Source: an uncultured Psychroflexus sp.
Lineage (GTDB): Bacteria > Bacteroidota > Bacteroidia > Flavobacteriales > Flavobacteriaceae
Length of the DNA stretch: 45,338 bases
Assembly (NCBI GenBank): GCA_913062845.1
Contig: CAJXVZ010000020.1
Span: 1 to 45,338 of the forward strand
Reading direction: 5' to 3'
The notes beneath the pieces are model-generated. The model did no database searches and had not been told where the DNA came from. It was given only the letters and a program-made list of their open reading frames with translations. A program made the position numbers and the translations under genes. Positions 7,895-16,273 of this stretch are shown here, piece by piece (position 1 is the stretch's first letter; the number at the start of each line of letters is the position of its first letter).

Positions 7895-10840
7895 ATGATA
7901 AAACCTTTACATTACTTGATCTTTGCAGCTTTGTCACTGTGTAGCTTAATAAATTTAAGTGCGCAACCTTATACTACAGCTCAGGATGGGGATTTTAATG
8001 ATGGTTCAACCTGGGTTGGAGGTGTAGTTCCTCCAAATTCACCAACTACAGAGCTTATTATAAATCATGATGTAGTTCTTGATACAAATATAGATATCTT
8101 AAGAATTCAAATTAATTCACCAGATGGAAGTCTAACCGATACAGGAAGCTTTATACTAACTATAAATAACAACGGTGGTATTACTAATAATGGTGTCTTC
8201 GAATTAACTTCAAGTACTATCCAGTTTGATGCTGATGCTACAGTAGATGGTACTAACCCTAGAATTTTCAATAATGTGAATTTATTTAATTTTGGTTTAG
8301 TGGACGGTGTAAACTTTGGTTCACAATCAACAATAAATGGTACCCTTACGATTAACCAGACAGCTTTTGTAGATACCGGTTCTCCAATTTATGGACCTAA
8401 CTCAACATTAATCTACAATAATGGAGGTTTTTATGACAGAACTTCAGAATGGAGTAACACCAGTGCGAACCAAGGTAATCCACATCATGTTATCATTAAT
8501 CCGGGAACAGAATTAAACCTTGGTTCTGAGAATAAGGGTAACCCAGCTGTGATGAACGGTAACCTTACTATAGAATCCGGTGGTTCTATTTATATGGATG
8601 TCGGAACTGGTCCCGGTAGTGATGATATGGAAAATCCACTTATTGTCGGTGGCAATTTTATTAATGAGGGCACAATCATTCTTTCAGATTTAGCAGGTGG
8701 CGACCTTGTTGTAGAAGGTCACTATACAGATAATGGTAATGTAGATTTTAATGGAAGAGCGGTAATATTTCAAGGTGGAGCTGATCAAGAATTGACAGGT
8801 GATGCCTCAAGTGGCTCATACCAAATGGATGTGGTTAGAATAAACAAACCATCCGGCGAGGTTATAATACAGCAAAGTACTGAAATCAATAAAACAAACG
8901 ACCCTTTAATATTAAGTAATGAGGGAATTCTTAATATTAATAATCATAACTTAATCTTAGGCGAGCCTGGAACCTCCTCCCAAGTCACATTTAATCAAAA
9001 TTCAGCATTAAAAGGCTCTAATACTTCATCTCTTACTTTAAAAGGTGCTGGAAATATGGGTGATTTTGTTTTTGATGATTCTAATGATGGTATATCTAAT
9101 TCCCTTGGTAATATTTACATCGAAAGAGATACAGGAGCGACCATTGGGATAGATAATACACTTTATCTTAAACAGGGTATATCTTTAACTAGCGGAATAC
9201 TTAATTCTAATGGAAATTTGGTTTTTGTAAGTGATGCCACAAACACAGCTGTTGTTAGAGAAGTGCCTTCTCCTGGTGGTAGTATCAGCGATGATGTTGT
9301 TATACAACGTCATTTTCCGTTAAGTAACCGCTCGTTTAGGTACATCAGTTCATCTGTAAATACTACAACTTCAATTCATACCAATTGGCAGGAAGGCGCA
9401 AGTAATGCAATGACAGAAGATCCTTATACAGATCCTGATTTTAATCCAAACCCTAATTTTGGAACCCATATTACAGGTTCGCCAGGCCAAGTTGGTACTG
9501 TTGACGTCAATGGTTTAGATAGAACCCAATCCGGATACAGGTCACTCTACACGTTTGATGAAACCAACCAAAGCAACCCTTGGTATGCAATTACTGACAC
9601 TAAAGGAACAAATTTACAAGCAGGAACACCTTATGCCTTAATGGTACGCGGCGATCGTTCTGCGACTTTAGAATCAAACACAGCTATTGGCAGTAATCCT
9701 GCAACATTGAGAACGACTGGCACTATTGTTACAGGAGATATTTCTCCTTCATTTAGTAGTGTTAATGAAAATGATTTTGTTTTTGTAGGTAACCCCTATC
9801 AGGCACAAGTAGATATGAATGTAGTTCTCGATGGCGTAAACTCAACTGATCTTAATACCAACTACATTTGGATATGGGATCCAAATATTGGTACGATAGG
9901 CGGTTATGCGGTTGTGGATCTAAGCACTGGAGATGCAGACGAAGTGGACATAGATGGCAATTCTTTACCTCAATCTTCTGAAGCTAACGAGTATCTTCAA
10001 CCCTTTCAAGCTTGTTTTTTAGAAGTTATTGATGATATTCCATTAGGTCCGACACCTTCCATTACATTTGTAGAGTCAGCAAAAAGAAGTGGTGTTGATG
10101 AATCAACTAATGTTGGTACGTTTTCTGATTCTCAAGCTTTAAATTCTGGAATAGAAATTAAACTCTACAGGGCTGGAAACCAAAACGTGTTTGATGCGGT
10201 TAGACTTAGATTTTCTGATGGTTTCAATACAACACCGACTTTTGAAGATGCAAAAAAATTCTGGAATAGTACAGAACGATTAAGCATTATCAATGAAAAT
10301 ACTTATTTGAGCATTGATAAAAGAAAAACACCTGAAACTAATGATACTATTCCACTTTACATTGGGAACTATCAGGCCAACCAATATAGTTTTAAATTGG
10401 ATGCTAATTTTGATGATGGGTTAGCCGCTTATCTTTTTGATTCTTACTTAAATCAAAACACAAGTATTCAAAATGGAATTAATATCTATTACTTTTCTAT
10501 TGATACAAACATACCAGAAAGCTTTGCTAATGATCGTTTTGCCTTGATATTCAAACCAAAAACACTTTCCACAGATGATGTACTTGAAAATGATTTATTG
10601 AGTGTTTATCCTAACCCGACCTCAGATTTTTTATCCATTCATATCCCAAATCGTCTTATTGGTGAAAGTGCTGACATCAAATTATTTGATCTTTCAGGCA
10701 GGCTTGTCCAAAACTCAAAAATCAATCTTTTAAGTAAAAAAAATATATTAAATTTAAGCCAACAGTCTGTTGGATTGTACATATTAGAAGTTAAGACTAA
10801 GGGAGAATCTCAGCATTTTAAACTTCTAGTTGAGAGGTAA
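7895..10840 (+). CDS. T9SS type A sorting-domain protein, paralogue of the preceding gene
   Basis: Secreted surface protein, 981 aa, function unknown. Signal peptide about 1-23 (hydrophobic, ending NLSAQ). The mature part opens directly with DFNDGSTWVGGVVPPNS and NHDVVLDTNIDIL, the same beta-rich module that sits mid-protein in the upstream gene, and continues through Asn/Gly-rich repeats (about 60-450) that suggest a parallel beta-helix. Residues about 460-700 match the upstream neighbour point for point: VVIQRHFPLSNRSFRYISS against VTVERYIPADGNRAFRFLSS, and GTHITG, then VNGLD, in both. The tail is a T9SS type A sorting domain (LLSVYPNPTSDFLSIHIP, IKLFDLSGRLV, SVGLYILEVK). It lacks the upstream protein's propeller. 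The pair likely arose by tandem duplication with domain gain or loss. Confidence 0.85.
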   Translation: MIKPLHYLIFAALSLCSLINLSAQPYTTAQDGDFNDGSTWVGGVVPPNSPTTELIINHDVVLDTNIDILRIQINSPDGSLTDTGSFILTINNNGGITNNGVFELTSSTIQFDADATVDGTNPRIFNNVNLFNFGLVDGVNFGSQSTINGTLTINQTAFVDTGSPIYGPNSTLIYNNGGFYDRTSEWSNTSANQGNPHHVIINPGTELNLGSENKGNPAVMNGNLTIESGGSIYMDVGTGPGSDDMENPLIVGGNFINEGTIILSDLAGGDLVVEGHYTDNGNVDFNGRAVIFQGGADQELTGDASSGSYQMDVVRINKPSGEVIIQQSTEINKTNDPLILSNEGILNINNHNLILGEPGTSSQVTFNQNSALKGSNTSSLTLKGAGNMGDFVFDDSNDGISNSLGNIYIERDTGATIGIDNTLYLKQGISLTSGILNSNGNLVFVSDATNTAVVREVPSPGGSISDDVVIQRHFPLSNRSFRYISSSVNTTTSIHTNWQEGASNAMTEDPYTDPDFNPNPNFGTHITGSPGQVGTVDVNGLDRTQSGYRSLYTFDETNQSNPWYAITDTKGTNLQAGTPYALMVRGDRSATLESNTAIGSNPATLRTTGTIVTGDISPSFSSVNENDFVFVGNPYQAQVDMNVVLDGVNSTDLNTNYIWIWDPNIGTIGGYAVVDLSTGDADEVDIDGNSLPQSSEANEYLQPFQACFLEVIDDIPLGPTPSITFVESAKRSGVDESTNVGTFSDSQALNSGIEIKLYRAGNQNVFDAVRLRFSDGFNTTPTFEDAKKFWNSTERLSIINENTYLSIDKRKTPETNDTIPLYIGNYQANQYSFKLDANFDDGLAAYLFDSYLNQNTSIQNGINIYYFSIDTNIPESFANDRFALIFKPKTLSTDDVLENDLLSVYPNPTSDFLSIHIPNRLIGESADIKLFDLSGRLVQNSKINLLSKKNILNLSQQSVGLYILEVKTKGESQHFKLLVER

Positions 10841-10919
10841 ATATTTAATGTTATGCTAACATCCTTACTTAATTTCAATTATTAAATATTCTATTTTTGT
10901 GAATTCATAAGTGCTAATT

Positions 10920-11095
10920 ATGAATGCCTTTAATAAAAGTCAAAATATAAAATTATTAAACTTAAATGGTCATCTTTTAGAAGTGATGAATGTAAAACTT
11001 ACTGATTTTACTTCTAATTTTGTCAAATCAAAAATAAAAGCCGGGAACTATCTTTAAGAGTTGTTTCTGATAAAATTTAGTGTACATTAAAAATT
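10920..11095 (+). pseudogene. Decayed T9SS sorting-domain remnant
   Basis: A 45-codon frame from ATG 10920 to TAA 11057 ends NIKLLNLNGHLLEV...KAGNYL, which resembles the core of a T9SS type A sorting domain (iklfnlnGrlv ... kaGiYll). If one T is restored before the stop (CTTTAAGA to CTTTTAAGA), translation continues LLRVVSDKI, then a TAG, then CTLKIIYE and a stop, which looks like a normal tail ending with one further nonsense change. The first residues (MNAFNKS) may be a worn version of YPNPFNKS. I read this as the relic of a third cargo gene whose body has been deleted. A genuine short ORF cannot be excluded. Confidence 0.5.
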
Positions 11096-11138
11096 ATTTA
11101 CGAGTAAAACCCATGTAGATAATTATGGTTAAAAAGAT

Positions 11139-11146
11139 TACATTTG
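11139..11146 (+). promoter_or_regulatory. Putative -7 promoter box (TACATTTG)
   Basis: Exact TAnnTTTG match ending 10 bp before the ATG of the small Pro/Gly-rich protein gene, implying a 5' leader of only a few bases. The expected TTTG -33 element is not evident. Confidence 0.5.
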
Positions 11147-11156
11147 GCTCATTAGT

Positions 11157-11390
11157 ATGAAAAAATATTTTTTTGCATCAATCATAATTTTGGCAACAGT
11201 TTTTATTGCTAATGCTCAGGGAACACCTCCTCCTCCTCCAGATGGTGGAGGCGGTGATGGTACTGTGCCAGACGTGTTACCTATTAATTCTTTAGTCTAT
11301 CCCTTTCTAATCATAGGGTTCTATCTGGGTTACTTTTATTTAAAAAAAAAATCTGAAATAAGATTTTTTTTCTTTAATAATAACTCATAA
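11157..11390 (+). CDS. Small Pro/Gly-rich secreted membrane-anchored protein (PID-CTERM-like)
   Basis: 77 aa. Signal peptide about 1-20 (MKKYFFASIIILATVFIANA), then a spacer of five Pro and a Gly/Asp stretch (GTPPPPPDGGGGDGTVPD), then VLPINSLVYPFLIIGFYLGYF as a C-terminal membrane helix, then a basic tail. The layout signal - polyproline/glycine - (L)PI(D/N) - hydrophobic helix - Lys/Arg is, from memory, that of small flavobacterial proteins called PID-CTERM, thought to carry a sorting signal. Here the Asp is Asn. It follows T9SS cargo genes, has its own promoter box, and its last 18 codons overlap the 3' end of the opposite-strand gene. The tail KKKSEIRFFFF is encoded by an A/T inverted repeat, so the true C-terminus may be a by-product of the terminator. 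Role unknown. Confidence 0.65.
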   Translation: MKKYFFASIIILATVFIANAQGTPPPPPDGGGGDGTVPDVLPINSLVYPFLIIGFYLGYFYLKKKSEIRFFFFNNNS

Positions 11391-12715
11391 ATGCAAAATA
11401 AGATCAAAAAGATATGTTCTATAGTCAATATTATGGCAGATTCCATGAATTTGGTATCAGTATAGGCATAATAACTTAAAAAGACCAAAAAAGACCATAG
11501 GATTGGAAATTTGTAGTTTGTTAACACACCCAAAGCCAAAGGAAACAAAATATACCAGGGATGCACTGTGGTAGAGAATAAAAAATAAATCATAAGCATC
11601 CACATAAAACAAGCTAAGATTGATTTAAGATTGCCTTTCATTTTTAATGTAATGAACAGAAAAATAATACTTACAACAACAGGCATAATTACACCATAAG
11701 ATTGAATGATGTTATAGCCATATATTTGATAACCAATCCATCGCACCAAATAAAAGATGCTGGCATTGAATTCGAATTTACCAAACCATAACCCTATACT
11801 TTCTGAAAAATTTGTTAGAAAGACCACGTTGAAAAATGGTAAAAACTGAACGCCTAGGGCAAAAACCAAACCTAATAAAAATGCTGTTATAGACTTACTT
11901 CGTAAAGGTAAAGGATATCGCCGCCACAGATACATAACTATTAATGGTAAAGCTATAAGACTGACGAGTTTTGTCCCGATTGACAGACTTAAAATGATAC
12001 CACTTACAAGATATTTCTTTTGCATCAGGTAGTAGATACTCATGACAAAAAATGAAATCATAACACCTTCCAGGTGAAGATTACCTGTGATTTCAATAAT
12101 ACAGAGTGGGTTTAAAGCATACAGAAATATCGCTTTTGAATCTCTATTGAAGGCTTTAAGCAGTTTTTTACCATAATAGATAACAATGAGTTCAAAGCCA
12201 ATCAGAAGAAGCCTCAACGCAACAATAAAGATCATGACAGAATCCCTTGCCAACCCTGCAGAAAGCGCATATAAATATTGACTTACTGGTGGGTAGTTGG
12301 AAAAATTGCCGGCACTCAGTTCTCCCATACCCTGCCTGAGAGTTTCAGCCTGGTGTAAGGAATTTATTAGGTTTCCGGAAGTGAAGTAATGATCTACATT
12401 ATGAAGGTATGGATTCAACCCATTAATAATAAGTTGTCCGTCCCAAAAGAATCTAAAAAAATCCTGTGAGAGCTGTGGTATCGAAAAAATAAAGATTAGT
12501 CGATATATGATGGCTAAACCATATAATTGCTTAAAAGCAAAGTTTGAATACCTGATGACAAAATAAGTGGAAAAGAAGCCTAAGGCTGTTAATGCCATCA
12601 ACAAACTGAACTCTTTTCTTACTAAAAAATAAGCTATATAACCATAAATAACTGCTAAAAGTAAACTTGCCGCCAGACTCGTAGCATATTTTGATTCAGT
12701 TGAAAGGTATTTCAT
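11336..12715 (-). CDS. GT-C fold membrane glycosyltransferase
   Basis: 459 aa from the ATG at 12715. The frame also opens at a TTG (12730) 3 bp after the upstream stop, but the ATG is the better start. Many hydrophobic helices (about 10-12) span the whole protein. The first periplasmic loop has QLSQDFFRFFWDGQLIINGL followed by NPYLH (acidic D85, WDG at 91-93), then NYPPVSQYLYALSAGLA; this combination is typical of polyprenyl-phosphate-sugar-dependent GT-C enzymes of the GT87/DUF2029 type. It should transfer a sugar from a lipid carrier on the periplasmic face of the inner membrane. It is third in a leftward unit behind the dehydratase and the GT2 synthase, so it probably contributes to the same polysaccharide or glycolipid. 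Donor and acceptor cannot be read from sequence. Confidence 0.75.
   Translation of the reverse strand: MKYLSTESKYATSLAASLLLAVIYGYIAYFLVRKEFSLLMALTALGFFSTYFVIRYSNFAFKQLYGLAIIYRLIFIFSIPQLSQDFFRFFWDGQLIINGLNPYLHNVDHYFTSGNLINSLHQAETLRQGMGELSAGNFSNYPPVSQYLYALSAGLARDSVMIFIVALRLLLIGFELIVIYYGKKLLKAFNRDSKAIFLYALNPLCIIEITGNLHLEGVMISFFVMSIYYLMQKKYLVSGIILSLSIGTKLVSLIALPLIVMYLWRRYPLPLRSKSITAFLLGLVFALGVQFLPFFNVVFLTNFSESIGLWFGKFEFNASIFYLVRWIGYQIYGYNIIQSYGVIMPVVVSIIFLFITLKMKGNLKSILACFMWMLMIYFLFSTTVHPWYILFPLALGVLTNYKFPILWSFLVFLSYYAYTDTKFMESAIILTIEHIFLILFCIYELLLKKKNLISDFFFK
11344..11371. terminator. A/T inverted repeat, putative bidirectional terminator
   Basis: Perfect 11-bp inverted repeat AAAAAAAATCT / AGATTTTTTTT with a 6-base loop (GAAATA). 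It gives a hairpin ending in a U-run on both strands and sits where two convergent genes meet. Unusually, it lies inside both coding sequences, just before each stop codon. The stem is nearly all A-T, so it would be weaker than a GC-stem terminator. Confidence 0.5.
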
Positions 12716-12733
12716 AATTTCATAAAACAAGCT

Positions 12734-14209
12734 TTAGCCCGATACTATAGATTTGATGGAGACAAAACCAAAGCCAAAGCACAGCATTAAATGAAAAAAT
12801 ATCAGACCAAAATCCTGAGTCATAAATGCACTGTATACTGCAAAACCAAAGTATAAAAAAAGTAAAAGCTCAAATAAAACATGAGGATGAATCTTCCTGT
12901 TGATATAGACATTATTCTTCCAGGTATTTTTTACATTACCAATATTGAATTTCGGGGTTCTAACAAATGCTGACTTTTTTCCAAGATGACCTTCTATAAC
13001 TGCTATAGAATTATGGAAAGAAAAACCCATAGCAACGGAAAAAAAACCAAGAAATAAAAGTGTAAACTTTAAAAAACTTTTAATGCCGCCACCGTGAATT
13101 TTTGCATAGCTAACCCAGTAGCAAAAGAAGAAAATGATTGTACTAATAGCAAAGAAACTTAAACCGTAAAAAAGCCAGTGAAGTTCAGGATGTGATTCTT
13201 TTATATATAATACCGGTACGCTAAGCAAAGCTAAAAGTAAAACAACAAGGAATAGGCTACTGTTAAAAAGATGAAACAGGGCATGCAACTTAGTTTTTAA
13301 AGATAAATTCCTGTCTTTAAATAATACTTTCTTGTATTTTGAAAAATTCTCAGCTGCACCTTTATTCCATCTGAATTGTTGAGACCTGGCTGCGCTTACA
13401 ATAAGAGGCAGTTCGGCTGGTGTCTCAACATCTTCCAAATATCTGAATTTCCAATCCTTAAATTGAGCCCTGTAACTTAAATCCAAATCCTCTGTTAGGG
13501 TATCACCCTTCCAATTCCCTGCATCTTCTATGCATTTTTTCCTCCATATGCCTGCCGTCCCGTTAAAATTTATGAAATGATCGCCCGTATTTCTACCTAC
13601 CTGCTCTAATATAAAATGAAAATCTAATGCAAATGCCTGTATTTTTGTAATTAAGGAATAGTTCCTGTTGAGATGTCCCCAACGTGTCTGAACAACACCA
13701 ACGCTCTCATCTTCAAAATGAGGAACTGTTCTGAGAAGCCAATCTTTTTGTGGCATAAAATCTGAATCAAAAATAGCGATAAATTCTCCTTTGGCAGATT
13801 TTAATCCTGCCCTCAGGGCTCCTGCTTTAAAGTCTACTCTGTTTGCTCTTCTGATATGTGATATTTGTAAGCCTTTACTTTTTAGATTGTCTATTATTTT
13901 TTGCGTTTGAAGCACTGAATCATCAGTAGAATCATCTAATACCTGAATGTCTAATTTTTCTGAAGGATATTCAATTTCAGAAATCCTGAGTAACAATCTT
14001 TCAGTTACATATTTTTCATTATAAATTGGAAGTTGTATAGTAACCCTTGGAATATAGTCTTTTTTCAGGTCAAGTATTTTTGTCTTTCTTTCCTCTTTTC
14101 TGAATTTCAAATATTTAATAAGCAAATCCAATTGGGCAATACTGTAAGCAAACACAAGTATTAAACAAATTGTATAAATTATAATTACTAAATATTCTAA
14201 AACAAGCAT
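12734..14209 (-). CDS. Cellulose synthase-like processive family 2 glycosyltransferase
   Basis: 491 aa inner-membrane enzyme. One N-terminal membrane helix (about 5-27), a cytoplasmic GT-A domain (about 55-290), and four or so C-terminal helices (about 310-490). All hallmarks of processive beta-glycan synthases are present: D92-D93 (LDDSTDD), DSD at 148-150, TED at 239-241 and QQFRW at 277-281. There is no PilZ domain, so direct c-di-GMP control as in BcsA is not indicated. The size and architecture are closest to CslA/CslC-like synthases (mannan or glucan), but the product cannot be deduced. It is 84 bp downstream of the dehydratase and 18 bp upstream of the GT-C gene, consistent with one operon. 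Confidence 0.85.
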   Translation of the reverse strand: MLVLEYLVIIIYTICLILVFAYSIAQLDLLIKYLKFRKEERKTKILDLKKDYIPRVTIQLPIYNEKYVTERLLLRISEIEYPSEKLDIQVLDDSTDDSVLQTQKIIDNLKSKGLQISHIRRANRVDFKAGALRAGLKSAKGEFIAIFDSDFMPQKDWLLRTVPHFEDESVGVVQTRWGHLNRNYSLITKIQAFALDFHFILEQVGRNTGDHFINFNGTAGIWRKKCIEDAGNWKGDTLTEDLDLSYRAQFKDWKFRYLEDVETPAELPLIVSAARSQQFRWNKGAAENFSKYKKVLFKDRNLSLKTKLHALFHLFNSSLFLVVLLLALLSVPVLYIKESHPELHWLFYGLSFFAISTIIFFFCYWVSYAKIHGGGIKSFLKFTLLFLGFFSVAMGFSFHNSIAVIEGHLGKKSAFVRTPKFNIGNVKNTWKNNVYINRKIHPHVLFELLLFLYFGFAVYSAFMTQDFGLIFFHLMLCFGFGFVSIKSIVSG

Positions 14210-14293
14210 ATCATCAAAATAATAACTTGCAAATATATACGATAATAATCACTGAAAAGATTAAAAAAAGACTAATAGAACCAGATAAAGTTT

Positions 14294-16195
14294 TTATGCC
14301 TTTTCTTCTATCTGTTCCAGGAGGGTTTTACTTTTGAATTCAGGAACTAAGAGCCTTAAAGCTTTTAAGCTCTTATTTTGATTATTTTCCTTAATGAATA
14401 CTACCAGGTCATCGAGGAGTTTTATCTTCGAGTTATCAAAATCATGTGTGGCCCTGGCTATCATGATTTTTTGATGGTGTGTGGGTTGTGTATTTTCTTT
14501 ATCCGCCAGGAGTTCTTCATATAATTTTTCTCCTGGTCTTAGACCAGTAAATTCTATTTTGATATCCTCATTCGGAATAAAGCCTGAAAGCCGTATCATA
14601 TTTGAAGCTAAATCAATTATTTTGACGGGTTTCCCCATATCAAAAACGAAAATTTCACCCCCTTTACCCATAGCCCCAGCTTCAAGTACAAGTTGGCAGG
14701 CTTCATCTATGGTCATAAAATACCTTGTTATTTCAGGATGTGTTACAGTAACAGGACCGTTGTTTTCTATTTGTTTCTTAAAGTGAGGTATGACAGACCC
14801 ATTTGAACCTAAAACATTGCCAAATCTTGTGGTAATAAATGTCGTTTTATTATTTGGCTTTCTAGCAACAGATTGAACATAGATTTCTGCACTACGCTTA
14901 GAAGCTCCCATAATATTTGTAGGGTTCACAGCTTTATCTGTGGAAACAAAAACAAATCTATCCACATTACAACGTGTTGAAAGATCAACCAGATTTTTAG
15001 TACCCCTAAAATTCACATCCAAAGCCTCAATTGGATTAGCCTCCATCATAGGTACATGTTTATATGCAGCCCCATGAAATACCACATTGGGCTTGTGAAC
15101 TTCAAATACCTCCTCTAGCCTTTTAAAATTTCTTACATCTGCAATTATTTTTTCATATTCTATATCAGAATAATCTTTGTCCATACTCAGGCTCATCTCA
15201 TGTAATGGCGTTTCCGCCTGGTCCAAAAGGATGATTTTCTTTGGATTGAAAGCAGTGAGCTGTCTCACAATATCACTACCTATTGAACCTGCTGCACCGG
15301 TAACAAGGACAATTTTGTTGTCATAAATTTTACGTAGCTTGGACTTGTTTAGTTTTATCGGGTTTCTCTGTAATAAATCTTCAAGTTTTACTTTTTTAAT
15401 ATTCGACAGAATTGAATCCTCATCCCAATTTTCGATTTCCGGCAGCTTATAGATATTAAAGTTCTTTTTTAGTAATTCGTCTAATATTTTGTTATTATTC
15501 TTACTAAAACGGCGAATTTTTTCTCCGGTAATCACCACAGTGTTTTTTGATGCTGAAGCCTCTACATTTTCGATATCAAAAATAGGCAGACCCAATATTC
15601 TCTTTTTCTTTAATTTATTTTGATCTGAAATAAATCCCGCAAGCTTATATTCAGTTTGAGAGTCATTATTAATACTTTCAGCAACAGCAACATCTGTAAG
15701 ATTTGTGCCCAATACGTAAACGTATTTGTTATTGCTGTTTTTGTGAATAGCCTGAAAAGCCTGTTTAACCATGATCCTGTAGAAAAACAAAAATGAGAAA
15801 GCTATAAAGCCATATATGACTGCTCCCGAATTAGGGAAAATTCTTTCATGATCAAAATAGTCACATACAATATTAATGGCCATTATCGAAAATACGGTAA
15901 ACAGAATGGATTGTGTTTGTTTGTAGGCATCTCGAAGATTGGTATACCTCACTATCCCCAGGTATGAACTAAAAATAAAAATGGCAAAAACCTGAATAAA
16001 GAAAATCAGACTAAAATATGAAATATTTAAGTTATCTAAATTGAACCTGTCAAAAGAAAGATGTATTAAGGTAAAAGTGACAAATAGTGCGAGCAATGAT
16101 AAGGCAGAATCAATCAAAAATATAAGCCCTCTGGGAACATGGTACTTTGAAGCTTTTTTCAGCTTAACAAAGGCAAACTTTTTAATAGCATTCAT
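14294..16195 (-). CDS. WbpM/CapD-type membrane nucleotide-sugar 4,6-dehydratase
   Basis: 633 aa. Four N-terminal membrane helices (about 25-145), a small Rossmann-like domain (about 155-250) and an extended SDR domain with the NAD-binding GAAGSIG at 300-306. The active site reads STDKAVNPTNIMGASKR: S418/T419, D420, K421, and Met429-x3-Lys433 in place of the usual Tyr-x3-Lys. This Met substitution is characteristic of the large membrane UDP-GlcNAc 4,6-dehydratases (WbpM, PglF). It should make the 4-keto-6-deoxy sugar precursor for deoxy-amino sugars of capsule, O-antigen or glycoprotein glycans. It is first in the leftward polysaccharide unit and divergent from the wza/wzc-like pair. The exact stereochemistry (retaining or inverting at C5) is not certain. 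Confidence 0.88.
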   Translation of the reverse strand: MNAIKKFAFVKLKKASKYHVPRGLIFLIDSALSLLALFVTFTLIHLSFDRFNLDNLNISYFSLIFFIQVFAIFIFSSYLGIVRYTNLRDAYKQTQSILFTVFSIMAINIVCDYFDHERIFPNSGAVIYGFIAFSFLFFYRIMVKQAFQAIHKNSNNKYVYVLGTNLTDVAVAESINNDSQTEYKLAGFISDQNKLKKKRILGLPIFDIENVEASASKNTVVITGEKIRRFSKNNNKILDELLKKNFNIYKLPEIENWDEDSILSNIKKVKLEDLLQRNPIKLNKSKLRKIYDNKIVLVTGAAGSIGSDIVRQLTAFNPKKIILLDQAETPLHEMSLSMDKDYSDIEYEKIIADVRNFKRLEEVFEVHKPNVVFHGAAYKHVPMMEANPIEALDVNFRGTKNLVDLSTRCNVDRFVFVSTDKAVNPTNIMGASKRSAEIYVQSVARKPNNKTTFITTRFGNVLGSNGSVIPHFKKQIENNGPVTVTHPEITRYFMTIDEACQLVLEAGAMGKGGEIFVFDMGKPVKIIDLASNMIRLSGFIPNEDIKIEFTGLRPGEKLYEELLADKENTQPTHHQKIMIARATHDFDNSKIKLLDDLVVFIKENNQNKSLKALRLLVPEFKSKTLLEQIEEKA

Positions 16196-16220
16196 AATGT
16201 TTTCATAAAAATTGGTATTA

Positions 16221-16228
16221 CAAATCTA
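16221..16228 (-). promoter_or_regulatory. Putative promoter of the leftward polysaccharide unit
   Basis: Minus strand TAGATTTG matches the TAnnTTTG -7 box. A TTTG -33 candidate lies at 16251-16254 with 22 bp spacing, one more than usual. Transcription would start about 20 bases before the dehydratase ATG. The -33 region interleaves with the rightward promoter, so the two units could be co-regulated by one bound factor. Confidence 0.6.
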
Positions 16229-16235
16229 TAAAAAA

Positions 16236-16268
16236 ATTGTAAAAGAGAAACAAATTAATATATATTTG
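16236..16268 (+). promoter_or_regulatory. Putative promoter of the export/kinase unit, near-leaderless
   Basis: TATATTTG at 16261-16268 matches TAnnTTTG, with ATTG at 16236-16239 as a one-mismatch -33 box at 21 bp spacing. The start codon begins only 6 bases after the -7 box, so the mRNA would have a leader of about 0-3 bases. Confidence 0.6.
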
Positions 16269-16273
16269 CACTT

